Shown here piece after piece: positions 51,859 through 62,752 of a stretch of DNA of 64,000 bases. Source of the DNA: Lachnospiraceae bacterium (GTDB lineage Bacteria; Bacillota; Clostridia; Lachnospirales; Lachnospiraceae); assembly GCA_024696825.1 (NCBI GenBank), contig JAILGL010000096.1, forward strand, positions 1-64,000. Direction: 5' to 3'. Below the pieces are notes generated by a model that had not been told where the DNA came from, searched no databases, and saw only the letters and a program-made list of their open reading frames with translations. Each line of letters starts with the position of its first letter. Within the stretch, counting starts at the first letter, position 1. Both the position numbers and the translations under genes were made by a program.

Positions 51859-52137
51859 TTACTTAAACTTTTCTCTCAATGAGTCATAAACCTCATCCTT
51901 AATCTCACACTTAAGCGAGCGTGTAAGTGATTTCTTTTTAATAGCCATATTAAGGCAATCAGCTGAGTTACAGATATATACTCCTCTTCCGTTTTTCTTT
52001 CCGGTTTCGTCTATACATATCTCTCCCTCAGGAGTTCTTATAACTCTTATAAGCTCATTCTTACTCTTTTTCTCCCCACATCCTACACACTGTCTAAGTA
52101 CTTCCTTCTTTTTTACAGCATTTTTCTTATTTGCCAT
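51859..52137 (-). CDS. ylxR: YlxR-family protein (RnpM)
   Basis: RQCVGCGEKKSKNELIRVIR, GRGVYIC. Confidence 0.92.
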   Translation of the reverse strand: MANKKNAVKKKEVLRQCVGCGEKKSKNELIRVIRTPEGEICIDETGKKNGRGVYICNSADCLNMAIKKKSLTRSLKCEIKDEVYDSLREKFK

Positions 52138-52149
52138 AATTACCTCATC

Positions 52150-53250
52150 TTACTCTTCATCGTCAGTAGCATTTGCTACATCACTTTCACATTTTATATC
52201 AATCTTGTAGCCTGTAAGCTTTGCTGCAAGACGGGCATTCTGTCCTTCTTTACCAATCGCAAGAGATAACTGATTATCAGGAACTGTAACCTCAGCAGTT
52301 TTTTCTTCTACATCTACATAAACCTCTTTAACTGTAGCAGGGCTAAGTGCGTTCTCGATGTAAACCTCAGGGTCTTCATTCCAAACAATGATATCAATCT
52401 TCTCACCACGAAGCTCTTTAACTACTGAATTAACTCTTGCTCCATTAACACCTACACAAGCTCCTACAGGATCAATGTTATCACTTTCAGCAAATACTGA
52501 CATCTTAGTTCTTGAACCTGCTTCTCTTGCAATGTTAATTATCTGAACTGTACCATCCTGAAGCTCTGTAACCTCTTCTTCAAATAATCTCTTAACAAGA
52601 TTAGGATGTGTACGGCTTACTGTCACTCTAGGATCCTTATGAGTTTCCATAACGTCAACTACATAAAGCTTGATTCTCTCAGTAGGCTTAAACCTTTCAG
52701 TTTTAACCTGTTCATTCTCATTAAGGACTGTATCAAGTCTTCCAAGATTAATACCGATATTCTTCTCAGTATATCTCTGAACAACACCTGTAATGATATC
52801 ATCCTTCTTCTCTTTATAATAATTATAGAGAACCTTTCTCTCTTCCTGACGAATAGTCTGTACTACTGTCTGCTTAGCTTTCTGAGCAGCTATACGACCG
52901 AAATTTTTAGGTGTAACTTCCTTAGAAACTATATCGCCAACCTCGGCTTTTTTATCAAATTCAAGTCTGGCCTTAGTTAATCTAATCTGAGTATTATCAT
53001 TGATAACATCCTCATCGTCCACAACCTCATAATCAAGAAATGCCTTAACCTCGCCATTCTCAGGGTTAACTGTTACTCTAGGGTTAACACCCTTTGCAAA
53101 CTGACTCTTACAAGCAAGCTTTAAAGAATCCTCTATAGCCTTAAGCATAACTGCCTTAGGAATCTGTCTCTCCTTTTCAATCTCATCAAGAGCACCTATA
53201 AAGTCAAGTCTGTCTGCCTCCGCACTTCTCTTACCCTTTCTAACTGCCAT
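52150..53250 (-). CDS. nusA: Transcription termination/antitermination factor NusA
   Basis: ALDEIEKERQIPKAVMLKAIEDSL, PVGACVGVNGARVNSVVKELRGEKIDI, NQLSLAIGKEGQNARLAAKLTG. Confidence 0.97.
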   Translation of the reverse strand: MAVRKGKRSAEADRLDFIGALDEIEKERQIPKAVMLKAIEDSLKLACKSQFAKGVNPRVTVNPENGEVKAFLDYEVVDDEDVINDNTQIRLTKARLEFDKKAEVGDIVSKEVTPKNFGRIAAQKAKQTVVQTIRQEERKVLYNYYKEKKDDIITGVVQRYTEKNIGINLGRLDTVLNENEQVKTERFKPTERIKLYVVDVMETHKDPRVTVSRTHPNLVKRLFEEEVTELQDGTVQIINIAREAGSRTKMSVFAESDNIDPVGACVGVNGARVNSVVKELRGEKIDIIVWNEDPEVYIENALSPATVKEVYVDVEEKTAEVTVPDNQLSLAIGKEGQNARLAAKLTGYKIDIKCESDVANATDDEE

Positions 53251-53260
53251 AACTGCCTCC

Positions 53261-53752
53261 TTAAAAATCTACTGCTAATTTCACAAGAGATATATCATCT
53301 CTCAAAATCTTTAACTCATTATCATCAACATCAACTACTATACTCTCTGTATCATACGACTTAAGTATTCCTGTAAGAAGCTTTGTCTTAACCGGCTTCT
53401 TACCACCCATATCCATAGAAACAGGCTTATACAAATGTACATCCACCAAAGAACCTATACTTCTTTCGAAGTCCTTCTCTTTCTTTAATGGCCTCGTAAG
53501 TCCTGGTGAGGAAACCTCTAAAATGTATGATTCCTCGATAAAATCATCCTCATCAAGCTTATCTGACAATGCTCTGTTAACCAGTTCACAATCGTTAAGC
53601 ATGATACCGCCCGGCTTATCGATATAAGCCCTTAGATAATAATTACCTGCTTCTTTTTCAAAGCTTAAATCCACAAGCTCAAATCCCTGTTCTTCCAGTA
53701 TAGGCATAATGAGCTTCTCGGTCTTTTCTTCGTAATCTTTCTTTCCAGACAC
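53261..53752 (-). CDS. rimP: Ribosome maturation factor RimP
   Basis: LVDLSFEKEAGNYYLRAYIDKPGGI, LEVSSPGLTRPLK. Confidence 0.95.
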   Translation of the reverse strand: MSGKKDYEEKTEKLIMPILEEQGFELVDLSFEKEAGNYYLRAYIDKPGGIMLNDCELVNRALSDKLDEDDFIEESYILEVSSPGLTRPLKKEKDFERSIGSLVDVHLYKPVSMDMGGKKPVKTKLLTGILKSYDTESIVVDVDDNELKILRDDISLVKLAVDF

Positions 53753-53854
53753 TTTCTATCCTTTCGAAGCATTATTTACAACAGTCCATAACCCCTGTTA
53801 TAAAAGCCTTTTGACTTATTTTCTTTAACCAAAAAATAAATCCACATCAATAAG

Positions 53855-53885
53855 AAAGTGGACTTTTTTTTCGAAAGTCCACTTT
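53855..53885 (-). terminator. Terminator-like hairpin downstream of the 1595-aa LRR gene or upstream of rimP
   Basis: AAAGTGGACTTT/AAAGTCCACTTT 12-bp arms. Confidence 0.6.
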
Positions 53886-54045
53886 AGTATCATCAACAAC
53901 TTAATAAGTCTATCACTTTTTTTTATAAAATTCAAGGGGTTTTCAAGAACTTTTTTATGTTTTTTATGCATTTTGCGATATTTCCACATAGTTAGTTCTT
54001 AAAAACCCCATATATTAAGTATTTTTATAAGTTAAATGTTAAGTA

Positions 54046-57000
54046 TTACTTTACTACAGTAAGAGTTATAACCTTCTTCTTTTTGTTAGTAGTTTGAACT
54101 ACAATCTTAGTTTTTCCTGCCTTAATAGCTGTAACTCTACCAAATGAATCTATACTTGCTACTGTTGGCTTCTTAGAAATCCAGGTAACATCAACAGTTG
54201 CATTCTTAGGTGTGGTAACTGCTGTAAGACAAGTCTTAGCACCTACCTTAATCTTCTTTTTACCATTTATCTTAACCTTCTTACATTTCTTAGCCTTCTT
54301 AAGTACCTTTATGGTAAATTTAGCCTGCTTAGATTTCTTTCCATCCTGGTAAGATCTGATGGTAATCTTAATGGTTCCTGCTCTCTTTGCTGTAAAGTAT
54401 CCGCTCTCTGTTATTGAGCCTATCTTACTCTTCTTAGGTGCGAAGAACTTAAATGTCTCTGTACAATCAGCATTAGTATAATATGGTGTAAGATACATAC
54501 CCTGACCACGCTTTACATAGGCAATCTTAGTATTACCATTATGAGCTTTAGCCTTAAGTCCTGTAGCCGGTGAAACAACCCTTACACTACATGTCTTAGT
54601 AATACCATCTGCAGTTCTTGCAGAAATAGTTGTAGTTCCAGCTCCTACGCCCTTAACAACACCTGTATTACTTACAGTAGCTACAGATTCATTACTTGAT
54701 GTCCAGGTAAATCTGCCACAGGCACCTACAGGTGTGTACTTTGCTGTAATTGCTCTAGTTGCACCCTTTTTAAGAGTAAAGGAGTCTGTTCCAAGTTCAA
54801 ATGTCTCTGTTGCACTAAATACAGTAACAGTCGCTTGTGCTGTAAGTCCTTCAGCGCTTGTACAGGTTATGGTAGTTGTACCTAAAGCTACACCCATTAC
54901 TGTACCTGCATTAGTAACAGTAGCAATGCTTTCATCAGCTGATACCCAGGTAACACTCTGTGATGCGTCATCTGGAAGGATTGACGCCATAACATTAGCT
55001 GATTTATTTACAACCACATCTACCTGAGTTTTATCAAGAGATATACTAGTTCCCCTTACATTAACAGTTACATTACAGGTTGCAGTTAAGCCATTATCAG
55101 TTGTTGCTGTAATTCTAACACTACCCTTCTTATGACCTGTAAGTACTCCGGACTCTGTGACAGTTGCTATACTTTCATCACTGGAGGTCCAGGTTATAAC
55201 AGGCTGAGCCTCAAATGGAATAACGTCAAGGTCAAGTTGTGTAAGCTCTCCAACATAATTTATAACGCTTGAATTATTAAACATAATAGTCTTAGCTACT
55301 GCAACATATCCTTCTTCAGTACTAATCTGACACTGAGCAGTTCTTCCTGATACAGGACTTCTGCCCTTAAGAGTAGCACTTCCTTCTCCTACAGTGGATA
55401 CAGTAACGGTATATACTACCTTACCATCATCACTGATATCTGTAGATTCAATCTTATCTATCTTAAGCACATCTTCATTACTGCTTTCAAATACTACCAA
55501 ATCAGGATGATTTATAATATTTTCCTTTTCACTCTTAAAGGCTGAACCATAATCAAGAGTAACCTTTAAAGTCTTTGTCTTTCCAACATCCATAACAGAT
55601 GAATTCTCAGTTATACTAAGTGAATTTGCAGCTCTTCTTACATCAACTGTAACAGGATATACCTTATCTGAAGCTGAAAGATTAAGTGTAGTACTACCAT
55701 ACTCACCAGCTTTAAGATATCCCTTGGTAACTCCATAACCCTTATTCTTTTCTGAGTCTGTCATAGTTGTAAAAGATGTACAGCTTACATCTGAAAGTGT
55801 AGCTATAGTATCATCCACAAGATTCCATTCCACATTATCTGTAGTATCTACAGGATAAATCTGACCTGAAAGTAATACATTTGCAGAACTACCCTTTTCA
55901 AGATAAAGAGTATTCTTACCATTATCTGTTACAAGATTAGTTGATTCTAAAACAATATCTTTTACAGGATTCTGAACTACAGAAACTGTATAATCATGTA
56001 CGAAGGAAAGAACAACTCCACATTCATTATACTTTTCAGATTCATTAGGATATAAATCAATATTGGCTGAAAGTCTAATATCTGTCTCTCCTAACTTCTT
56101 ACCATGAACTGATATCTGATTATTACCTGAAAGTGTTGTTTTTATATAGTCATTATTATCATACTTAAGTAAATCATTGCTGTCATCAGCATTATCCTTA
56201 GCCTTATCTAATATACTCATAGTCTTACAACTATCTGAAAAATTCTTAAAGCAATTGATTTCAAGAATATTATCCTGGTCATGATTCACATTAATCTTCT
56301 CTGATTTTTTAGAAGTATCATAGCTCGCCTTATCGTATGTAGTATTAATAGTTATATCATAGGTATTCATTCCTGCATATCCACCGAATAAGGTATTAGC
56401 CCATTCAGCAGTTATTGGAATAGTTACATTTTTAAGCATGAATGCATCTTTAAATGCATTCTGATCTACCTTAGTAACATCATTATACATAGATACAGTC
56501 TTTAAATTATAGCAGCCCTCACATACACTTGAAGGTATAACTGTTACAAGTGACGGAAATGCTATGGCTGTTATATTAGTTTTAGCAAAGGCTGAGGTTC
56601 CTATAGTGGTAAGAGAAGAAGCAAAAGAAAAATCCACTTCACTTAAACCATAAGTTTGTTGTGATTTAAGATGGTATAGCCCATCTTCTACATCTGAGTA
56701 TCTTGAACAATCTGAAAATGCTGATTTTCCGATGGACTTAAGAGCAGAGTTAAATGTGGCTTTAGTAAAATTCTTACAGCTATAAAAAGCTGAGTCTCCT
56801 ATTTCCTCTAATTCTTCAGGAAACTGACCATCTATATTACCATTATTATCTATAAATCCTTCTAATGCACAACAGTTATAAAATGCACTATTGCCAATTT
56901 TCTTTAAGCCTGATGGGAGGTGAATAGCATCTAATCCAACCGCCTTTGTATAATCATACTTTGCATCTTTATTCTCTATATCTAAATCTGCACATGCATA

Positions 57001-58833
57001 AAATGCTTCTTCAGGAATCTCTTCAACCTTGTCACTTATATATACTTTATCAAGGCCCATATTATTTTTAAATGAACCTTTACTTAAAGTTGTAAGAGTA
57101 TCCGGAAGCTGAGCCTTACCATCTTCCATTTTTCCTTTATATCCCATGGTATTTAATACATAATTATAACCAAAGGCATACTCGCCAATGCTTACTAAAT
57201 TTTCAGGTAGCTGTACACTCTCAAGCTTATAGCAGGAATAGAAAAATCTATAAGGCTCACTACCATAAGTACCATTTACAGCCTGATTACTACCAAAGCA
57301 CTTATCAGGTATTTCTGTTAAAGCACTTCCCTCTTTAAATGCTACACTTTTAAGAGTATGACTTGCAAATACAGCACCCTCTCCCATAGTTTCTACAGAA
57401 GCAGGAATTTCTAATTTAGTAAATCTTGAATATGCAAAGGCATAAGAACCTATTTCCTTAAGATTAGTCAGATTAGCAGGAAACTCTATACTGCTAACTC
57501 CACCTGCAAAGAAAGCATAATCATCTATCTTTTCAAGCTTGCTCTTATCCATTCCACCATTTACTCTTACAATAGTATCATCTCTGATATAATCTTCAAG
57601 ACTACCATTCTCTATTCTTATGTTTAATGTATCAAATACAGCAAAAGCACAGAATGGAATCTCTGTAATATTTGCTGAAAGAGTAATATCTGTTAAAAAT
57701 GAACAGCCATAAAAACATCTATCCTCAAGAGTTGTAACTGAATCAGGTATAACAATCTCTGTAAGATAAGTATACATAAAGGCTGAATCATCAATTTTCT
57801 TTAAGGTATTAGGAAGCTTTATACCTTCATGTAAAGCAAAAACGCTTGTTACAGTTCCTCTAAAGGTCTGCTTTTTAATTTCTGTAATATTATTTTCAGA
57901 AATATCTAAAGAAAGAATTCTACTACCCATAAAAGCACTTTCTTCTATGGCTGTGATGGTAGTAGGAAGCTTATCACCATACTCAGTAGGAATAGCCTTT
58001 GTAGAAGCATTTCCCTCATTAAAAGTCAAATAACTTGTCTGTACAAAAGCTGATGCTGCAATCATATTAATCTCAGGATCAAAAAATGTTACTTTAGTAA
58101 GGGCAGAACAGTTACTAAAAAGCTCCGCAGGAACAGTATGAGCTCTTGCTGAACTCTGAATTACAGGCACAAAGGCTGTTGTTATAGCGGTACATCCCTT
58201 AAATGCAGCTGTACCAAGATCCTTTAAGGTAGCCTTCATAGTAGCTATAGAAGCATCAGTTAAAGCAAGACATCCTACGAAAGCTGAACTACCAATATTA
58301 TCAACATTTGATAAATCTATAGAACTAAGCTTTATACAATCCTGGAAAGCATTATCTCCTATAGTTTTAATATTTGAAGATAAGGTTACGCTTGTAAGAT
58401 TACTACATGCATTAAACTCATAAGCATCAATATCCGTATCCTTACACTGACTTAAATCAATCTTAGTTACATATCTGGCATAACCAAGACCCTGGATATT
58501 ACTTACTGTTGAAGGGATTGTAAGCTCACCCTTTACAGCCTGATTAAACTTCTGAACAGTAACATCACCTACACTACCGGAATAATCAGGTACTGCAGCC
58601 TTGTACTCTTCATAGAGATAATTAAGAAGGTTAGCATCTGGAATAATATTACTATCCATAAGCTTACTTGCATCGATGGTGTCCTCGTTATGAGCAGATG
58701 CCTCCTTAATTAAGCCTCTTAACTTTTGTCCCAGGACGCTACTTACATCCACAGGAGCACAAACCACAAGAGATGCTGCAAGCACCATACTTACACCTCT
58801 CTTAAGGCTTCTCATAAAAATACTTTTTTTCAT
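54046..58833 (-). CDS. Giant secreted BspA-like LRR protein with multiple bacterial Ig-like (Big_2) domains
   Basis: Signal peptide; many LRR_5 repeats; Big_2 motifs such as VTWVSADESIATVTNAGTVMGVALGTTTITC. Confidence 0.9.
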   Translation of the reverse strand: MKKSIFMRSLKRGVSMVLAASLVVCAPVDVSSVLGQKLRGLIKEASAHNEDTIDASKLMDSNIIPDANLLNYLYEEYKAAVPDYSGSVGDVTVQKFNQAVKGELTIPSTVSNIQGLGYARYVTKIDLSQCKDTDIDAYEFNACSNLTSVTLSSNIKTIGDNAFQDCIKLSSIDLSNVDNIGSSAFVGCLALTDASIATMKATLKDLGTAAFKGCTAITTAFVPVIQSSARAHTVPAELFSNCSALTKVTFFDPEINMIAASAFVQTSYLTFNEGNASTKAIPTEYGDKLPTTITAIEESAFMGSRILSLDISENNITEIKKQTFRGTVTSVFALHEGIKLPNTLKKIDDSAFMYTYLTEIVIPDSVTTLEDRCFYGCSFLTDITLSANITEIPFCAFAVFDTLNIRIENGSLEDYIRDDTIVRVNGGMDKSKLEKIDDYAFFAGGVSSIEFPANLTNLKEIGSYAFAYSRFTKLEIPASVETMGEGAVFASHTLKSVAFKEGSALTEIPDKCFGSNQAVNGTYGSEPYRFFYSCYKLESVQLPENLVSIGEYAFGYNYVLNTMGYKGKMEDGKAQLPDTLTTLSKGSFKNNMGLDKVYISDKVEEIPEEAFYACADLDIENKDAKYDYTKAVGLDAIHLPSGLKKIGNSAFYNCCALEGFIDNNGNIDGQFPEELEEIGDSAFYSCKNFTKATFNSALKSIGKSAFSDCSRYSDVEDGLYHLKSQQTYGLSEVDFSFASSLTTIGTSAFAKTNITAIAFPSLVTVIPSSVCEGCYNLKTVSMYNDVTKVDQNAFKDAFMLKNVTIPITAEWANTLFGGYAGMNTYDITINTTYDKASYDTSKKSEKINVNHDQDNILEINCFKNFSDSCKTMSILDKAKDNADDSNDLLKYDNNDYIKTTLSGNNQISVHGKKLGETDIRLSANIDLYPNESEKYNECGVVLSFVHDYTVSVVQNPVKDIVLESTNLVTDNGKNTLYLEKGSSANVLLSGQIYPVDTTDNVEWNLVDDTIATLSDVSCTSFTTMTDSEKNKGYGVTKGYLKAGEYGSTTLNLSASDKVYPVTVDVRRAANSLSITENSSVMDVGKTKTLKVTLDYGSAFKSEKENIINHPDLVVFESSNEDVLKIDKIESTDISDDGKVVYTVTVSTVGEGSATLKGRSPVSGRTAQCQISTEEGYVAVAKTIMFNNSSVINYVGELTQLDLDVIPFEAQPVITWTSSDESIATVTESGVLTGHKKGSVRITATTDNGLTATCNVTVNVRGTSISLDKTQVDVVVNKSANVMASILPDDASQSVTWVSADESIATVTNAGTVMGVALGTTTITCTSAEGLTAQATVTVFSATETFELGTDSFTLKKGATRAITAKYTPVGACGRFTWTSSNESVATVSNTGVVKGVGAGTTTISARTADGITKTCSVRVVSPATGLKAKAHNGNTKIAYVKRGQGMYLTPYYTNADCTETFKFFAPKKSKIGSITESGYFTAKRAGTIKITIRSYQDGKKSKQAKFTIKVLKKAKKCKKVKINGKKKIKVGAKTCLTAVTTPKNATVDVTWISKKPTVASIDSFGRVTAIKAGKTKIVVQTTNKKKKVITLTVVK

Positions 58834-58928
58834 GTTGACCTCCCTGTATCATATAGATACATAAATTCTTTTGTTACTTTCTCATGGCAGTTTTTCAACA
58901 AAACCATAATTAAGACATATATACTTGA

Positions 58929-58957
58929 ATTATACTAAAAAATCTTCATAATGTACA
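58929..58957 (-). promoter_or_regulatory. Putative promoter of the 1595-aa LRR gene
   Basis: Minus strand TGTACA-N17-TATAAT. Confidence 0.55.
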
Positions 58958-58977
58958 GAGTAACATTATGAAGATTT
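58940..58977 (-). terminator. Terminator of prfC
   Basis: AAATCTTCATAATGT/ACATTATGAAGATTT stem followed by TTTTTAG on minus strand. Confidence 0.75.
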
Positions 58978-59049
58978 CCTTAAATTATTGTTATTTTTAT
59001 TATAATATTTAGACCTATAATTATTAATCTCTTAAGTATATTAAATCCT

Positions 59050-60645
59050 TTAGTTCTTTCTAAATTCCATAAGCTCTAATCCGTCATTATCCTCAAGAAC
59101 CATTTTAATCATCCAGTCGTTAACAAAGAGAAGTAATGGATTTCCCTTCATATCCTTAACAGCTTTAACATTATTCATTCTCTTAAGCTTGGTTGGATCT
59201 GTGGAAGGATCCTTTATCCAACGAATAAACTGATATGGTAGGGCCTCAAGTCTTACCTCACAGCCATATTCATTTTCTAATCTATGCTTTAAAACATCGA
59301 ACTGAAGCACACCTACAACACCCACTATAATCTCACTCATACCGGCTGTATACTCTTCAAATATCTGTATGGCACCTTCCTGAGCTATCTGTGTAATTCC
59401 CTTTATAAACTGCTTACGCTTCATGGAATTCTGATGTATAAGTCTACAGAAATGCTCCGGCGCAAAGGTAGGAATTCCCTCATATTCAAACTTGGTTCCG
59501 GGAGCTGCTATAGTATCACCTATGGAAAATACACCTGGATCAAATACACCTATAACATCACCTGCATAGGCCTCTGATATAACTTTTCTCTCCTCTGCCA
59601 TAATGGACTGCGGCTGAGAAAGCTTAAACTTTCTGTCAGACTGAACATGATATACGTCCTTATTTGCATCAAACTTACCTGAGCAAACTCTAAGAAATGC
59701 TATTCTGTCACGATGAGCCTTATTCATATTAGCCTGTATCTTAAATACAAAGGCTGAAAATGGACTTTCTACAGGATCTATTAATTCATCTCCTGCCCTT
59801 CTGGCAAGAGGTGTAGTAGCCATTTCAAGGAAATATTTTAAGAATATTTCTACTCCAAAGGTGTTAAGAGCTGAACCGAAAAATACAGGTGAAAGCTCAC
59901 CCTGTCTAACCTTTTCGATATCGAACTCATTACCTGCTTCATCTAAGAGTTCTATCTCTTCAGCAAGCTTCTCAAGTCCCTCTTCACCTACTATTTCCTT
60001 TATCTCATCAGAATCAATATCATAATCCTTTTCTTCTGCCTTCTTGGCACCACCTGTTGATACTGCTGTAAAGGTACGGACAGTCTTAGCCTTTCTGTCA
60101 TAGATACCCTTAAACTCCTTACCTGAACCAATTGGCCAGTTTATAGGACAGGTATCGATTCCAAGAACCTCCTCGATATCGCTCATAAGCTCAAAGGAAT
60201 CTCTGGCATCTCTATCCATTTTATTGATAAATGTAAATATAGGAATATGACGCATAACACAAACCTTAAAAAGCTTTATGGTCTGCGCCTCAACACCCTT
60301 AGAAGCATCGATAACCATCACGGCTGAATCTGCTGCCATAAGGGTTCTATAGGTATCCTCCGAGAAATCCTGATGTCCCGGAGTATCCAGTATATTTATA
60401 CAAAAATCATCATATTCAAACTGAAGAACTGAAGAAGTAACAGATATACCTCTCTCCTTTTCTATATCCATCCAGTCAGACACCGCATACTTAGAATTAG
60501 CCTTACCCTTTACACTTCCTGCTGTATTAATTGCACCACCAAAAAGTAAAAACTTCTCTGTAAGTGTTGTCTTACCTGCATCCGGGTGAGATATAATTGC
60601 AAATGTTCTTCTTCTGTTAATCTCTTTTTTTAAATCTTCAGACAT
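59050..60645 (-). CDS. prfC: Peptide chain release factor 3
   Basis: AIISHPDAGKTTLTEKFLLFGGAI, DTPGHQDFSEDTYRTL; RF3 family length. Confidence 0.96.
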   Translation of the reverse strand: MSEDLKKEINRRRTFAIISHPDAGKTTLTEKFLLFGGAINTAGSVKGKANSKYAVSDWMDIEKERGISVTSSVLQFEYDDFCINILDTPGHQDFSEDTYRTLMAADSAVMVIDASKGVEAQTIKLFKVCVMRHIPIFTFINKMDRDARDSFELMSDIEEVLGIDTCPINWPIGSGKEFKGIYDRKAKTVRTFTAVSTGGAKKAEEKDYDIDSDEIKEIVGEEGLEKLAEEIELLDEAGNEFDIEKVRQGELSPVFFGSALNTFGVEIFLKYFLEMATTPLARRAGDELIDPVESPFSAFVFKIQANMNKAHRDRIAFLRVCSGKFDANKDVYHVQSDRKFKLSQPQSIMAEERKVISEAYAGDVIGVFDPGVFSIGDTIAAPGTKFEYEGIPTFAPEHFCRLIHQNSMKRKQFIKGITQIAQEGAIQIFEEYTAGMSEIIVGVVGVLQFDVLKHRLENEYGCEVRLEALPYQFIRWIKDPSTDPTKLKRMNNVKAVKDMKGNPLLLFVNDWMIKMVLEDNDGLELMEFRKN

Positions 60646-60747
60646 TTTTTCTTCCTAACTTTTCCTTACTTTTCCTAGTATTTCCAGTTTTATATTATAT
60701 GCAGACATTTCAAATGTGTTTTATATTATATTAACACAACATTTAAA

Positions 60748-61260
60748 TTACATCTGCTTAATATATTCCTCATAGCCAATGCTGTTTAACTTATCATTCT
60801 TAGCTACAACCTGGCTCTTTAAATCCTTCTTAAATTCAACAATCTTCGCCTTAAGCTCATCATCTGAAACTGCAAGAATCTTAGCTGCAAGAATAGCTGC
60901 ATTCTTAGCTCCATCGATAGCAACAGTTGCAACAGGAATTCCTGAAGGCATCTGAACTATTGAATAAAGTGAATCCACACCACCAACAGTCTTAGTATAG
61001 ATAGGTACTCCGATTACAGGAAGGTCAAATATAGCTGCACACATTCCAGGAAGGTGAGCTGCTCCACCTGCACCGGCGATAATTACCTTTATACCGCGCT
61101 CCTCTGCAGTCTTAGCATAATCTACAAAAACATCAACTTCTCTATGAGCTGATATAACATTAACTTCATAATCAATTCCAAATTCCTTAAGTGTATCCAT
61201 TGCTTTACTCATTACTGGTAAATCTGAATCACTACCCATTAAAATACCAACTTTTGCCAT
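60748..61260 (-). CDS. purE: 5-(carboxyamino)imidazole ribonucleotide mutase
   Basis: VGILMGSDSDLPVMSKA, SAHRE, AGAGGAAHLPGM. Confidence 0.96.
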   Translation of the reverse strand: MAKVGILMGSDSDLPVMSKAMDTLKEFGIDYEVNVISAHREVDVFVDYAKTAEERGIKVIIAGAGGAAHLPGMCAAIFDLPVIGVPIYTKTVGGVDSLYSIVQMPSGIPVATVAIDGAKNAAILAAKILAVSDDELKAKIVEFKKDLKSQVVAKNDKLNSIGYEEYIKQM

Positions 61261-61366
61261 TTTGTCTTACCTCCAAAATTATTATTTTCAAATATTTTTA
61301 AATTACTTTAAATTATTATTATTCGCTTTAAAACAGCTTTTACAGTATATCACTTACTTTCCCACT

Positions 61367-62713
61367 TTACAATAAAAACTCACTTAAACACACATTACTT
61401 ACATCAGTGCCATAATCAGTAAATCTAAGCATTTTCCCGGACTCATCGAATTCTAAAATTCTATTCTCAATATATTTATCTATAACATCGCCATATATTT
61501 CGCGGGGGTCCATTTTAAATGCTTCTTTAAAATCCTTTAAGCTCACTCCCTTAGTCTTTCTAAGACCTAAGAAAAAGAACTCTTCCATCTGCGCCTTTGT
61601 ATCAAGTTTCTCAATGTCTTGATAGTATTTAATTATGTCTAAACCTTCTAAATGCTTCGAATCATCAGACTTGCTGGTGCTATCTAATTGCATTAAACCA
61701 TCAAGTTTTTCTACCTTAAGCATATATTCGCTAATATCTCTTTCATTACTAAACCTGATATTTTGAAGCTTTGACGCTGCGCCAAGGCCTAAGCCTAAGT
61801 AATCCCCACCACTCCAGTAGGTGAGATTATGCTTACATTCAAAGCCCTCCTTCGCATAATTAGATATTTCATATCTGTCATAACCCTTATCCTTTAAAAT
61901 GAGCTTCGTAATATGATACATTTCTCTTTCCATATCCTCTGAAGGAAGGTTTAATCGACCCATCTCATTTAACTCATAAAACGGTGTCTCCTCTTCGATT
62001 ATAAGGCTATAGGCTGAAATGTGACCAGGCTCTATGGAAAGGACTTTATCTAAGGTTTTAACATAAGACTCATAGGTCTGGTTTGGAAGAGCCTGCATAA
62101 GGTCTATATTAATATTATCTATGCCGGCTTTTTTTATAAGCTCATAGGTTTGTAAAAATTCCTCATAATTATGAATTCGACCAAGGGCCTTAAGCTCGCT
62201 GTCTTCAGTAGACTGAAGACCTATACTGATTCTATTAACATGGGAAGCCTTTAAATATTCATAGAAATCATCATCTACAGTTCCGGGGTTAACCTCCATG
62301 GAAAACTCTAGGGCCTGATTTAAAGCCTGCCTTGAATCCCGATTTAAAGACTTAAAAAACTCCAAATCCTCTTCCACATTAAATGCTTCAAATACAGCAT
62401 TTTCTATTTTTAAAAGACTGTCTTTATCAAGGACTGAAGGGGTACCACCACCTATAAAAATGGTGCTTACATAATGTGATTTACATAAATAATCTCCCCA
62501 GATTTTTATCTCTTTACAAAGAGAATCTACGTAATTTTTTACTTCTATACTGCATTTCTCATTGCATTTCCCACCACACTCACCTGTGCTTCTTAGCTTC
62601 TCTCCTATAGGGAAGGATAAAAAGTCGCAATAAAGACATTTCCTTATGCAGTAAGGAATGTGAATATACAGGGATATGGGTTTTTTAGTTATTTTAATTT
62701 CGGTATTATTCAT
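61367..62713 (-). CDS. hemW: Radical SAM HemW-family protein
   Basis: SLYIHIPYCIRKCLYCDFLSF (CxxxCxxC), FIGGGTPSVL, RISIGLQSTED. Confidence 0.92.
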   Translation of the reverse strand: MNNTEIKITKKPISLYIHIPYCIRKCLYCDFLSFPIGEKLRSTGECGGKCNEKCSIEVKNYVDSLCKEIKIWGDYLCKSHYVSTIFIGGGTPSVLDKDSLLKIENAVFEAFNVEEDLEFFKSLNRDSRQALNQALEFSMEVNPGTVDDDFYEYLKASHVNRISIGLQSTEDSELKALGRIHNYEEFLQTYELIKKAGIDNINIDLMQALPNQTYESYVKTLDKVLSIEPGHISAYSLIIEEETPFYELNEMGRLNLPSEDMEREMYHITKLILKDKGYDRYEISNYAKEGFECKHNLTYWSGGDYLGLGLGAASKLQNIRFSNERDISEYMLKVEKLDGLMQLDSTSKSDDSKHLEGLDIIKYYQDIEKLDTKAQMEEFFFLGLRKTKGVSLKDFKEAFKMDPREIYGDVIDKYIENRILEFDESGKMLRFTDYGTDVSNVCLSEFLL

Positions 62714-62752
62714 ACAAACCTCCATTTATCCCCTAAGCAGACTAACAATTTA

